Below the pieces are notes generated by a model that was given only the letters and a program-made list of their open reading frames with translations, searched no databases and was not told the DNA's origin. DNA of 64,000 nt from Microbacterium arborescens (GTDB lineage Bacteria > Actinomycetota > Actinomycetes > Actinomycetales > Microbacteriaceae): assembly GCF_030369635.1 (NCBI RefSeq), contig NZ_CP128474.1, positions 2,728,001 to 2,792,000 on the forward strand. The letters are read 5' to 3'. Positions 1 to 8,842 of this stretch are shown here, in pieces (within the stretch, counting starts at the first letter, position 1; each line of letters begins with the position of its first letter). Position numbers and translations under genes: made by a program.

Positions 1-502
1 CGTCGCGCATCTCGTCGTCGAACCGAACGGGCCGATGTGCGGATGCGGTCAGCGCGGGTGCCTCGGCGCGGCGATCGCGCCCGAACGGCTGCTCGTCGAC
101 GGCGGCGTGATCGACGGTGCTGAGCCCGTCGCCGCGCCCGCGCTCCGGGAGCGCCTGCGCGAGCTGGCATCCCGGGCCGGCGGCGGTGACGAGCGCGCTG
201 CGGCCGCGGTCAGGCGGGCCGGGTCGAGCCTCGCGCGTGCGGTCGTTCAGATCAACAACCTCCTCGACGCGGATGTCGTCGTCGTCGGCGGCCCCCTGTG
301 GACGCTGCTGTCGGCGAGCGCGAGCAGCGCCCTGTCCGACGCCGTCGCGGCGAGCACCGAGACAGCCACGGTCCGCGGCATCCGGGTGCTCGAGAGCGCG
401 CTCGCCACCGACGCGGCAGCCGCCGGGGCCGCATGCCTCGTGCTCGACGCCGCGATGACGCCGCGCCCGACCGACCTGATGATCGCGGGCACGGCGGGTT
501 GA
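1..502 (+). CDS. ROK family protein (C-terminal part)
   Basis: The gene is cut by the window edge; the frame is readable from base 2 and gives 166 C-terminal residues ending in TGA. The sequence CGCGQRGCLGA near its start is the zinc-binding cysteine signature of ROK proteins, followed by the usual helical C-terminal half. ROK proteins are either sugar kinases or, with an N-terminal winged helix, xylose-repressor-type regulators; the part that would decide is outside the window. It lies 107 bases upstream of a sugar ABC transporter and an alpha-mannosidase on the same strand, which suggests a local sugar-responsive repressor. Family membership is well supported; the regulator role is inferred from the neighbours. 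Confidence 0.85.
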   Translation, partial: VAHLVVEPNGPMCGCGQRGCLGAAIAPERLLVDGGVIDGAEPVAAPALRERLRELASRAGGGDERAAAAVRRAGSSLARAVVQINNLLDADVVVVGGPLWTLLSASASSALSDAVAASTETATVRGIRVLESALATDAAAAGAACLVLDAAMTPRPTDLMIAGTAG

Positions 503-531
503 CCCCGCGAAGAAAAGGTGCGGGCGAAACC

Positions 532-576
532 TTGTCCTTTTATTCCATTTGGTTTAGAAAAGATGTGCGCGCGCAC
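532..576 (+). promoter_or_regulatory. Possible promoter/operator of the sugar ABC operon
   Basis: This is the only AT-rich patch in the 107-base gap. A TTGTCC hexamer at 532-537 stands 17 bases before TAGAAA at 555-560, an acceptable but weak -35/-10 pair. A perfect 12-base palindrome GTGCGCGCGCAC follows at 565-576, where a repressor could block the start. Both assignments are by eye. Confidence 0.35.
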
Positions 577-609
577 CAGCGCTCTTGTCCAAGCAAAGGA
601 GCTTCGACC

Positions 610-1965
610 ATGAAGAGATCCACCACGACCGCAGCGGTCGTCGGAATCGCCGCGTTCTCGCTCGTTCTCACGAGTTGCGGCAGCGGCGGAGGCGACGAGG
701 CGTCGTCGGACACCATCCGCGTCGCCTACCAGAAGACCACGTCGTTCACCGCGATGGACGAGCTCATGAAGAAGACCAAAGAGGAGTACGAGGCCGCGAA
801 CGAGGGGATGACGGTCGAGCTCGTCCCGATCGAGGCCGAGCAGGACCAGTACTTCACCAAGCTCGCCCTGATGAACGGGTCGGCGGGGACCGCCCCCGAT
901 GTCATCTACGAGGACACCTTCCAGATCCGATCAGATGCCGCCGCCGGATACCTGCAGCCGATCGACGACTACCTCGCCGACTGGGACCAGTGGGAACAGT
1001 ACGACGAGGGCGCCAAGCAGGCGGGCCTCGGCGACGACGGCAAGACGTACGGCGTCTCACTCGGCACCGATACCCGCGGCCTCTACTTCAACAAGCAGCT
1101 GTTCGCGGCGGCGGGCCTGCCCGAGGACTGGGCGCCGGAGAGCTGGGACGACGTGCTCGAGGCCGCGCGCACCATCAAGGAGAGCAACCCCGACGTCATC
1201 CCGTTCAACATCTACGCCTCGCAGGCGCTGGGCGAGGCGACCTCGATGCAGGGCTTCGAGATGCTGCTCTACGGCACGGGAGACGAACTGCTCGACACCG
1301 ACACCAACAAGTGGGTCACCGGGTCGGCCGGTTTCCGCGACGCGCTCGAGTTCTACAAGACCGTCGCCGACGAGAAGCTCGGCCCCGACCCCGCGCAGGC
1401 GCTCGACGCCGGCTGGGGCACCAAGGTCAGCACGGAGCTGCTCCCCCAGGGCGGCATCGCGATCGCGCTCGACGGCTCCTGGCTGCCGAGCAACTGGATC
1501 GACGGCGAGAACGCCTGGCCGGAGTGGGAGCAGACGATGGGCTTCGCCGCGATGCCGACGCAGGACGGCGGCGGCGACGGCTTCACCTCGATGTCGGGCG
1601 GCTGGACGCTCGCGATGGGATCCAACGCGAAGAACCCGCAGGCCGCGTTCGACTTCATCGCGCAGGCGCTGACCTTCGAGAACGCGCTGATGTACCACCA
1701 GGAGGCCGGGCAGATCGCGGTGCGCAAGGATGTCGCCGCGAGCCAGGAGTACCTCGACTACAACCCGTCGTTCGAGTTCTTCTCCTCGCTCGTCCCGTAC
1801 ACCCACTTCCGCCCGGCGACGCCCGACTACTCGCAGATCTCGGCCAACATCCCACGGGCGACGGAGTCGATCTTCACCGGCCAGGCGACCCCGCAAGACG
1901 CGCAGGCCGCGTACGACTCCGCTCTCGTCGGCATCGTCGGCGAGGAGAACACGCAGGCGGGTTGA
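610..1965 (+). CDS. Sugar ABC transporter substrate-binding lipoprotein
   Basis: The product is a 451-residue extracellular solute-binding protein (family 1, MalE-like) that would capture a sugar or oligosaccharide for the two permeases that follow. The ATG at 610 is preceded by AAAGGAG. It opens a lipoprotein signal: basic MKRSTTT, a hydrophobic stretch, and the lipobox VLTSC with Cys23 as the lipidation site. The mature part shows typical family features such as the APDVIYEDTF segment and a C-terminal region rich in aromatic residues. No ATPase gene lies in the operon, so energising would depend on a shared MsmK/MalK-type ATPase elsewhere, as is common in actinobacteria. The alpha-mannosidase downstream suggests mannose-containing glycans as ligand; this is inferred. 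Confidence 0.92.
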   Translation: MKRSTTTAAVVGIAAFSLVLTSCGSGGGDEASSDTIRVAYQKTTSFTAMDELMKKTKEEYEAANEGMTVELVPIEAEQDQYFTKLALMNGSAGTAPDVIYEDTFQIRSDAAAGYLQPIDDYLADWDQWEQYDEGAKQAGLGDDGKTYGVSLGTDTRGLYFNKQLFAAAGLPEDWAPESWDDVLEAARTIKESNPDVIPFNIYASQALGEATSMQGFEMLLYGTGDELLDTDTNKWVTGSAGFRDALEFYKTVADEKLGPDPAQALDAGWGTKVSTELLPQGGIAIALDGSWLPSNWIDGENAWPEWEQTMGFAAMPTQDGGGDGFTSMSGGWTLAMGSNAKNPQAAFDFIAQALTFENALMYHQEAGQIAVRKDVAASQEYLDYNPSFEFFSSLVPYTHFRPATPDYSQISANIPRATESIFTGQATPQDAQAAYDSALVGIVGEENTQAG

Positions 1966-1972
1966 GCCAGCG

Positions 1973-2917
1973 ATGACCGCCACCGCCACCGTCACCACCG
2001 GCGGTCGGCACCGTCCGGGCCGGGAGATCACCTCCCGGTCCGGACGGTCGGCCGGCCGTGCCGCCGCACGTCTGCTCCCGCTCCTGCCCGCGGTCCTGCT
2101 GCTGCTGGCGTTCATGCTCGGGCCGATCGTCTACGCCCTCTACGGCTCGCTCACCGATCGCGCGATGACCGGCCCCCGCGCCGCGAACCCGCAGTTCATC
2201 GGACTCGACAACTACACCGCGCTCTTCGGCTCCGCGGAGTTCTGGCTCTCACTCGCGCTCACGGTCGTCTTCGTGCTGGCCTCCGCCGTGATCGGCCAGA
2301 ACGTCCTCGGGATGCTGCTGGCCGTCCTCATCCGCAGCTCGGTGAAGCCACTGCGTTCGATCGTCGGCGGCCTCGTGGTGCTCGCCTGGGTCCTTCCCGA
2401 GATCGTCGCCGCGTTTGCCCTCTACGCCTTCTTCCAGACCGACGGCACGCTCAACACCTTCCTCGGCTGGTTCGGCCTCGAAGGCACGAGCTGGCTGTAC
2501 TACTTCCCGATGCTCGCGGTCATCCTCGCGAACATCTGGCGCGGCACCGCCTTCTCGATGATGGTCTACAACGCCGCGCTCTCGGAGGTGCCGCCCGAGC
2601 TGATCGAGGCCGCGACGATCGACGGCGCCGGAGCCTGGCAGCGGTTCATCCGCGTCACCCTGCCCGTCATCCGTCGCTCGATTTCCACCAACCTGCTGCT
2701 GACGACGCTGCAGACGCTCGGGGTCTTCACCCTCATCTGGGTCATGACGGGAGGCGGGCCGGGAACGCAGTCGTCCACGCTGCCCGTGTTGGCGTTCCAG
2801 GAGGCGTTCAAGTTCGCCCAGGTCGGCTACGGCACGGCGATCGCCGTCGTCACCCTCCTGATCGGCGCCGTGTTCTCCGCCGTGTACATCCGCATCCTCA
2901 AGCCGGAGGTCGACTGA
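1973..2917 (+). CDS. Sugar ABC transporter permease, MalF type
   Basis: This 314-residue membrane protein is the first of two permease subunits of the sugar importer. After an Arg-rich cytoplasmic start of about 40 residues it has six predicted membrane segments, the first being a Leu-rich helix ending FMLGPIVYALYGSL. The cytoplasmic EAA loop that docks the ATPase is clear: EAATIDGAGAWQRF followed by the conserved LPVI. The ATG at 1973 lies 7 bases after the binding-protein stop codon. Family and role are secure; the substrate is not visible. Confidence 0.92.
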   Translation: MTATATVTTGGRHRPGREITSRSGRSAGRAAARLLPLLPAVLLLLAFMLGPIVYALYGSLTDRAMTGPRAANPQFIGLDNYTALFGSAEFWLSLALTVVFVLASAVIGQNVLGMLLAVLIRSSVKPLRSIVGGLVVLAWVLPEIVAAFALYAFFQTDGTLNTFLGWFGLEGTSWLYYFPMLAVILANIWRGTAFSMMVYNAALSEVPPELIEAATIDGAGAWQRFIRVTLPVIRRSISTNLLLTTLQTLGVFTLIWVMTGGGPGTQSSTLPVLAFQEAFKFAQVGYGTAIAVVTLLIGAVFSAVYIRILKPEVD

Positions 2918-2918
2918 C

Positions 2919-3770
2919 ATGGCCGCCATCGCCACCTCGGTCTCAGCGCCGCGCAAGCGCGCCCAGACCGTGCTGTCCTCGGTCATCCTCGCCGCGATCG
3001 GGGTGCTCTTCCTCGTCCCGCTGCTGTGGATCGTGTTCGCCTCGTTCGACGGCGACGCGAAGGTCACCATGAAGGTGCCCGACACCTGGACGCTCGAGAA
3101 CTACACGCAGGTGATGACGTGGGAGCTGACGTTCCAGCCGCTCCTGAACTCGATCCTCGTGTCGCTCGGCACCGCCGTCATCACCGTCGTCGTCGGCGTG
3201 CTCGCCGCCTACCCGCTCTCGCGCTACGCGATGCGGTTCCAGAAGACGTTCATGTACGCCATCCTCTTCGGCACGGGACTGCCGATCACCGCGATGATGG
3301 TTCCGGTCTACGCGCTGTTCGTCTCGTTCGGACTGCTCGACTCGGTGTGGGGCGTCATCGTCTTCATGGCGGCGACATCCCTGCCGATGGCGATCTGGAT
3401 GCTGAAGAACTTCATGGACTCCGTGCCGATCTCGCTCGAGGAGGCCGCGTGGGTCGACGGCGCCGGGTCGATGCAGGCCCTCGCGCGCATCGTCATCCCG
3501 CTCATGAGATCGGGCATCGGCGTCGTGTTCATCTTCGTCTTCACGACCGCGTGGGGGAACTTCTTCGTCCCCTTCGTCCTGCTGTTCACCTCGTCGAAGT
3601 TTCCGGCAGCGGTGTCGATCTTCAACTTCTTCGGTCAGTACGGCTCGATCGCCTACGGCCAGCTCGCCGCTTACTCGGTGCTCTACGCCGCGCCCATGGT
3701 GGTGCTGTACGTCCTCGTCCAGCGCTTCTCCGGCGGAGCGTTCGCGCTCGCCGGCTCCGTCAAGGGCTGA
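2919..3770 (+). CDS. Sugar ABC transporter permease, MalG type
   Basis: The second permease subunit has 283 residues and six predicted membrane segments. The EAA loop reads EEAAWVDGAGSMQALARI, and the protein ends in the FALAGSVKG tail usual for MalG/AraQ-type permeases. Its ATG follows the stop of the first permease after a single base, so the two are translated as a unit and probably form a heterodimer. It lies directly before the alpha-mannosidase gene. Confidence 0.92.
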   Translation: MAAIATSVSAPRKRAQTVLSSVILAAIGVLFLVPLLWIVFASFDGDAKVTMKVPDTWTLENYTQVMTWELTFQPLLNSILVSLGTAVITVVVGVLAAYPLSRYAMRFQKTFMYAILFGTGLPITAMMVPVYALFVSFGLLDSVWGVIVFMAATSLPMAIWMLKNFMDSVPISLEEAAWVDGAGSMQALARIVIPLMRSGIGVVFIFVFTTAWGNFFVPFVLLFTSSKFPAAVSIFNFFGQYGSIAYGQLAAYSVLYAAPMVVLYVLVQRFSGGAFALAGSVKG

Positions 3771-3797
3771 CGCACCTCCTCTTCGAAAGGCTTCTCC

Positions 3798-6700
3798 ATG
3801 CACGACCGCTCCGCCCTCGCGCTGCTGCGCATCGACCGATTCATGCGCGAGCGTCTCGCTCCCGCGATCCACCGCGCCTCGCACCCGCTCTCGGTCACCG
3901 CCTGGGACGCACCGGGCGAACCGGTGGCCTTCGACGAAGCCCGCGCCGGCGACTACCGCCCGATCGAGGTCGGTCAGCCCTGGGGGCGCCCGTGGGGGAC
4001 GACCTGGTTCCGCGTCACGGGCGATGCGCCGGCCGACTGGTTCGAGGGCGGCCGGCCGATCCCGGGGACGCGCGCCGAACTCGTCGTCGACCTCGGCTTC
4101 ACGTCGGGGCAGGCGGGCTTCCAGTGCGAGGCGATGGTGTGGTCGGTCGACGGCCGGCCGCTGCGCGGGATCGCACCGTTCAACAACGTCGCCGCCGAGG
4201 CGGTGTCGCCGGGCGGCGCGGTCGACGTCTTCGTCGAGGGTGCGTCGAACCCCGACGTCGGGAGCATCTTCACCTTCGCGCCCACACCGGTCGGCGACCG
4301 GGCGACGGCAGGCGCCGACCCCGTGTACGTGCTGCGCACGGTCGATGTGCGCCTGCGCGACCTCGAGGTCTCGGCGCTGCTGGCCGACACCTCCGCGCTT
4401 CGAGGACTCGCGGCGCAGCTCGACGCGACCTCGCCGCGGCGCGCCGACATCCTGCTCGCGTTGGAACGGATGATCGACGTCGTCGACCCGCAGGATGTGG
4501 CGGCAACCGCAGCAGCGGGTCGCGCCGTGCTCGCGCCCGTGCTCGCGGCTCCGGCCTCGGCGAGCGCGCACACGCTGCACGCCGTGGGACATGCCCACAT
4601 CGACTCGGCGTGGCTGTGGCCGGTGCGTGAGACGGTGCGAAAGGTCGCCCGCACGTTCTCGAACGTCCTCTCGCTGATGGACGAGGATCCCGACTTCGTC
4701 TTCGCCGCGTCTTCGGCGCAGCAGTACGCGTGGGTCAAGGAGTACTACCCCGACCTGTTCGAGCGCATCCGGGCACGCGTGGCCGAGGGGCGGTTCGTGC
4801 CGGTCGGCAGCATGTGGGTCGAATCCGACACCAACCTGCCCGGCGCCGAGGCCCTGGCTCGGCAGTTCGTCGCGGGCAAGGGGTTCTTCCAGCGCGAGTT
4901 CGGCATCGACACCCCCGAGGTGTGGCTTCCCGACTCGTTCGGATACAGCGGCGCCCTCCCCCAGATCGCGAAAGCCGCGGGGGCGCGGTGGTTCCTCACC
5001 CAGAAGATCTCGTGGAACGAGACGAACCGGATGCCGCACCACACGTTCCGGTGGGAGGGCATCGACGGAACACGCCTGTTCACCCACTTCCCGCCGGTCG
5101 ATTCGTACAACTCGGTCGTCTCGGCAGCCGAGCTGGCGCACGCCGAACGCAACTACGCCGACAAGGGACGCGGCACCGTCTCGCTGCTCCCCTACGGCTT
5201 CGGCGACGGCGGCGGCGGGCCCACCCGCGAGATGACAGCGGCGATCGCGCGCACCACCTCGCTCGAGGGATCGCCGCGAGTCGTGCACTCGACGCCCCGG
5301 CGATTCTTCGAGACCGCCGAGGCGGAGTACCCCGACCCCGAGGTGTGGGTCGGCGAGCTGTACCTGGAGTTCCACCGCGGCACCTACACGAGCCAGCTCG
5401 CTACGAAGCAGGGCAACCGACGCAGCGAGCACCTGCTGCGCGAAGCCGAGCTGTGGGCGACGACCGCGGCTGTGCGCACGGGCGCCCCCTACCCCGCCGA
5501 GAGACTCGCCCGCGCATGGGAGACGGTGCTGCTGCAGCAGTTCCACGACATCCTGCCGGGATCGTCGATCGCGTGGGTGTACCAGGACGCCGAGCGCAAC
5601 TACGCCGCCGTCGCCCGTGAGCTCGAAGGAATCATCGGCGAAGCGTTGACGGCGTTGGCCGGGTCGCCCGAGCCGGGCGAGGCGACGCACGAGCTGCGGG
5701 TCAATGCAGCGCCCCACGCTCGCGGCGGGGTCGCGGCTCTCGGTGCAGCAGCCGCCCCCGAGGCCGCCCGCGTGCGCCCCGAACGCTCGCCCGAGGGCTG
5801 GGTGCTCGACAACGGTATCGTGCGCGTGGTGGTCGACGATCGCGGCGTGATCGTCTCGGCCGTCGACGTGGCGAGCGGTCGCGAGAGCGTGCCGCCGGGT
5901 ACGGCATCCGCTCTGCTGCAGCTGCACCGCGACACCCCGACCCAGTGGGATGCCTGGGACGTCGACGTGCACTACCGGAACACCGTGACCGACCTCGACG
6001 GCCTCGATGGTCTCGAGCTCGACGGCGACGAGATCGTCGTCACCCGCTCGTTCGGCTCGTCGCGGGTGACCGAGCGCATCGGGTTGGCGGCGGACTCTCG
6101 CACCGTGTCGCTCGGGTTCGAGCTCGACTGGCACGAATCGCAGAAGCTGCTGAAGCTCGCGTTCCCCGTCGACGTGCACACCGACAGCGCGACCTCGGAG
6201 GTGCAGTTCGGCCACATCGAACGCAAGACCCACACCAACACGTCGTGGGATGCCGCCCGCTTCGAGACCGTCGCGCAGCGCTGGGTACGCGTGGGCGAGC
6301 CCGGCTTCGGTGTCGCGGTGGTCAACGACTCGACGTACGGCCACGACATCACGCGCGCCGAGCGATCGGCCGGCGGCGGTACGATCTCGGTCGTCCGCCT
6401 GTCGCTGATCCGGTCGGCACTGTTCCCCGACCCCACGCAGGACCAGGGCACGTACGCGCTGCGAGTCGGCCTGGTCGTCGGCGCGGACGTGGCGGATGCC
6501 GTCATCGAGGGCTACCGGCTGAACCTGCCCGAGCGGATCGTCACGGGAACCGCATCCGCGATCGAACCGATCGTGACGGTGGAGGATTCGGGGGTCGTCG
6601 TCGAGGCGGTCAAGCTGGCCGAGGACGGCTCGGGGGATGTCGTCGTGCGGCTGTACGAGGCATGGGGCCGCCGTGTCGACACGGTCGTGCGCGCCGGCTT

Positions 6701-6827
6701 CGACGCCCGCGCGGTGACCCAGACCGATCTGCTCGAGCGCGAGGTCGCGGCATCCGCTCTCTCCGGCGACGCCGCGCCCCTGTCTCTCCGCCCGTTCGAG
6801 ATCGTGACGCTCCGCTTCGCCCGCTGA
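3798..6827 (+). CDS. Alpha-mannosidase, glycoside hydrolase family 38
   Basis: The 1009-residue enzyme would remove alpha-linked mannose from imported or partly degraded glycans. An N-terminal beta domain (about 1-255) precedes the GH38 catalytic domain, whose zinc motif GHAHIDSAWLWP lies at 264-275 (His265, His267 and Asp269 in the region). The likely nucleophile is Asp379 in WLPDSFGYSG. A central helical domain follows, containing QQFHDILPGSS, and the beta-rich C-terminal domains fill the last 400 residues. There is no signal peptide, so it should act in the cytoplasm on material brought in by the ABC importer. The gene begins 27 bases after the permease and is probably cotranscribed. The exact linkage specificity cannot be read. 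Confidence 0.93.
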   Translation: MHDRSALALLRIDRFMRERLAPAIHRASHPLSVTAWDAPGEPVAFDEARAGDYRPIEVGQPWGRPWGTTWFRVTGDAPADWFEGGRPIPGTRAELVVDLGFTSGQAGFQCEAMVWSVDGRPLRGIAPFNNVAAEAVSPGGAVDVFVEGASNPDVGSIFTFAPTPVGDRATAGADPVYVLRTVDVRLRDLEVSALLADTSALRGLAAQLDATSPRRADILLALERMIDVVDPQDVAATAAAGRAVLAPVLAAPASASAHTLHAVGHAHIDSAWLWPVRETVRKVARTFSNVLSLMDEDPDFVFAASSAQQYAWVKEYYPDLFERIRARVAEGRFVPVGSMWVESDTNLPGAEALARQFVAGKGFFQREFGIDTPEVWLPDSFGYSGALPQIAKAAGARWFLTQKISWNETNRMPHHTFRWEGIDGTRLFTHFPPVDSYNSVVSAAELAHAERNYADKGRGTVSLLPYGFGDGGGGPTREMTAAIARTTSLEGSPRVVHSTPRRFFETAEAEYPDPEVWVGELYLEFHRGTYTSQLATKQGNRRSEHLLREAELWATTAAVRTGAPYPAERLARAWETVLLQQFHDILPGSSIAWVYQDAERNYAAVARELEGIIGEALTALAGSPEPGEATHELRVNAAPHARGGVAALGAAAAPEAARVRPERSPEGWVLDNGIVRVVVDDRGVIVSAVDVASGRESVPPGTASALLQLHRDTPTQWDAWDVDVHYRNTVTDLDGLDGLELDGDEIVVTRSFGSSRVTERIGLAADSRTVSLGFELDWHESQKLLKLAFPVDVHTDSATSEVQFGHIERKTHTNTSWDAARFETVAQRWVRVGEPGFGVAVVNDSTYGHDITRAERSAGGGTISVVRLSLIRSALFPDPTQDQGTYALRVGLVVGADVADAVIEGYRLNLPERIVTGTASAIEPIVTVEDSGVVVEAVKLAEDGSGDVVVRLYEAWGRRVDTVVRAGFDARAVTQTDLLEREVAASALSGDAAPLSLRPFEIVTLRFAR

Positions 6828-6861
6828 GCCCCGGCTCCGCGACGCGACACGACACGGAACT

Positions 6862-6924
6862 CGGAGGATGTCGCGAACTTCGGACCCTTAGGCACGATAC
6901 GTCCGAAGTCCGCGACATTCTCCG
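6862..6924. repeat. Intergenic hairpin, family B copy 1
   Basis: Two 24-base arms (6862-6885 and 6901-6924) are inverted copies with only two mismatches around a 15-base loop. The outer part carries the CGGAG(G/A)AT core shared with three other hairpins at 43603, 44851 and 45942. It lies after the mannosidase stop and could also end that transcript, although no T-run follows. Confidence 0.8.
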
Positions 6925-6977
6925 CCGCTGGCGCGCGTGGCGTGCGGGGATTTGTTCCGGCGCGCCACGCGAGGGCA

Positions 6978-6993
6978 ACACATCATGTAGTGG
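6978..6993 (+). promoter_or_regulatory. Possible NrdR box upstream of nrdD
   Basis: The 16-base sequence ACACATCATGTAGTGG matches the general form of NrdR repressor sites (ACACTATATATAGTGT type) at most outer positions and lies 52 bases before the nrdD start. NrdR is the usual ribonucleotide-reductase repressor in actinobacteria. The central part is degenerate and only one box was seen, where NrdR normally uses two. Confidence 0.35.
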
Positions 6994-7044
6994 CTGAATC
7001 GAGAACCGACCCCCACATCTGGGGCGCCTCGTGAAGGGACTCAC

Positions 7045-8841
7045 ATGACCATGCGCTCAATCCCCGTCCGAACAACCGTCGAGGAGTATCTCGAGAGACG
7101 CGACTGGCGCGTCAACGCGAACGCCAACCAGGGCTACAGCCTGGGCGGCCTCATCCTCAACGCGTCCGGCAAGCTGATCGCCAACTACTGGCTCGACGAG
7201 GTCTACGCGCCCGAGGCCGGGGCAGCGCACCGCGACGGCGACATCCACATCCACGATCTCGACGTGTTCGCCGGCTACTGCGCCGGCTGGTCGCTGCGCC
7301 AACTGCTCGAGCAGGGGTTCAACGGGGTTTCGGGCGCGATCTCGTCGACCCCGCCGAAACACTTCTCGAGCGCCCTCGGGCAGATCGTCAACTTCCTCGG
7401 GACTCTCCAGAACGAATGGGCGGGAGCGCAGGCGTTCAGCTCGTTCGACACGTACCTCGCCCCGTTCGTGCGGCTCGACGCACTCGATGACCGAGCGGTG
7501 CGCCAGGGCATCCAGGAGCTCGTGTTCAACCTCAACGTCCCGTCACGGTGGGGAACCCAGACGCCCTTCACGAACCTGACCTTCGACTGGACCTGCCCCG
7601 ACGACCTCGCCGAACAGCGCCCGCTCGTGGGCGGTCGCCTCGCCGACTTCACCTACGGCGACCTCGCGCCCGAGATGGCGATGATCAATCGTGCTTTCCT
7701 GTCGGTGATGACGGAGGGCGACGCGGACGGGAGAGCCTTCACCTTCCCGATTCCGACCTACAACATCACGAAAGACTTCGACTGGGACGCCCCCGAGGTC
7801 GACGCATTGTTCGGGATGACGGCGAAGTACGGCCTGCCCTACTTCCAGAACTTCGTGAACTCCGACCTCGACCCCGGGATGATCCGGTCGATGTGCTGCC
7901 GGCTGCAGCTCGACCTCACCGAGCTGCTCAGGCGCGGGAACGGGTTGTTCGGATCAGCGGAGCAGACCGGCTCCGTCGGAGTGGTCACCGTCAACTGCGC
8001 ACGGCTCGGGTTCGTGCACGCCGGCGATCGCCCGGGCCTGTACGCGCAGCTCGACCGGCTGCTCGAGATCGCCCGCGACAGTCTCGAGGCGAAACGGGCC
8101 GTCATCGGACGCCACCTCGACGCCGGCCTCTTCCCCTACAGCAGACGCTACCTCGGCACCCTCGACAACCACTTCTCGACGATCGGCGTGAACGGGCTCA
8201 ACGAGGCGGTGCGCAACTTCTTCGGCGACACGCACGACATCACGACGGACGAGGGGATGCGGTTCGCCGCAGACCTGCTCGATCACGTGCGCGCACGCAT
8301 GGTCGAGTTCCAGGAGCAGACCGGGCACCTCTACAACCTCGAGGCCACCCCAGCCGAGTCGGCGACCTACCGCTTCGCCCGCGCCGACATCGCACGCTTC
8401 GACGGCATTCGTCATGCCGGGACGGCGACGAACCCGTACTACACGAACTCGTCGCAGCTGCCGGTGGCCTTCACCGACGACCCGTTCCTCGCGATGGAAC
8501 TCCAGGAGGGTCTGCAGCAGAAGTACACCGGCGGCACCGTCCTGCACCTCTACATGGGCGAGGCTGCACCGACGGGCGAGGCGTGCAAGGCCCTCGTCCG
8601 CCGTTCGCTCGAGCGGTTCCGCATCCCGTACATCACCATCACGCCGACGTTCTCGATCTGCCCGCAGCACGGCTACCTCTCGGGCGACCACGCGACGTGC
8701 CCGCAGTGCCGCGCCGAGTGCGAGGTGTGGACGCGGGTGATGGGCTACTTCCGCCCGGTCGCGTCGTTCAACATCGGCAAGAAGGGCGAGGCGGCCGAGC
8801 GCCGGGCGTTCTCGTACGAGCGCGCCGCGGCGGTCGTGTGA
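7045..8841 (+). CDS. nrdD: Anaerobic (class III) ribonucleoside-triphosphate reductase
   Basis: This 598-residue glycyl-radical enzyme reduces ribonucleoside triphosphates to dNTPs without oxygen. It lacks the N-terminal ATP-cone of the roughly 710-residue E. coli enzyme and starts directly in the catalytic barrel (NANANQGYSLGGL; the HRDGDIHIHDLD segment is conserved). The C-terminus carries a cysteine/histidine cluster fitting a zinc site (CPQHGYLSGDHATCPQC) and the radical motif RVMGYFRP with the radical glycine at 567. An AGGGAC stretch supports the ATG at 7045. The activase nrdG follows one base after its stop. Its activity should be confined to micro- or anaerobic conditions because the radical is destroyed by oxygen. 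Confidence 0.95.
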   Translation: MTMRSIPVRTTVEEYLERRDWRVNANANQGYSLGGLILNASGKLIANYWLDEVYAPEAGAAHRDGDIHIHDLDVFAGYCAGWSLRQLLEQGFNGVSGAISSTPPKHFSSALGQIVNFLGTLQNEWAGAQAFSSFDTYLAPFVRLDALDDRAVRQGIQELVFNLNVPSRWGTQTPFTNLTFDWTCPDDLAEQRPLVGGRLADFTYGDLAPEMAMINRAFLSVMTEGDADGRAFTFPIPTYNITKDFDWDAPEVDALFGMTAKYGLPYFQNFVNSDLDPGMIRSMCCRLQLDLTELLRRGNGLFGSAEQTGSVGVVTVNCARLGFVHAGDRPGLYAQLDRLLEIARDSLEAKRAVIGRHLDAGLFPYSRRYLGTLDNHFSTIGVNGLNEAVRNFFGDTHDITTDEGMRFAADLLDHVRARMVEFQEQTGHLYNLEATPAESATYRFARADIARFDGIRHAGTATNPYYTNSSQLPVAFTDDPFLAMELQEGLQQKYTGGTVLHLYMGEAAPTGEACKALVRRSLERFRIPYITITPTFSICPQHGYLSGDHATCPQCRAECEVWTRVMGYFRPVASFNIGKKGEAAERRAFSYERAAAVV

Positions 8842-8842
8842 C

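Noticed and set aside
2943..6344. Open frame of over 1100 codons on the minus strand opposite the permease and mannosidase genes
   Set aside because: The plus-strand genes have full domains and motifs; the antisense frame is Arg/His/Asp-rich low-complexity sequence that high GC produces by itself.
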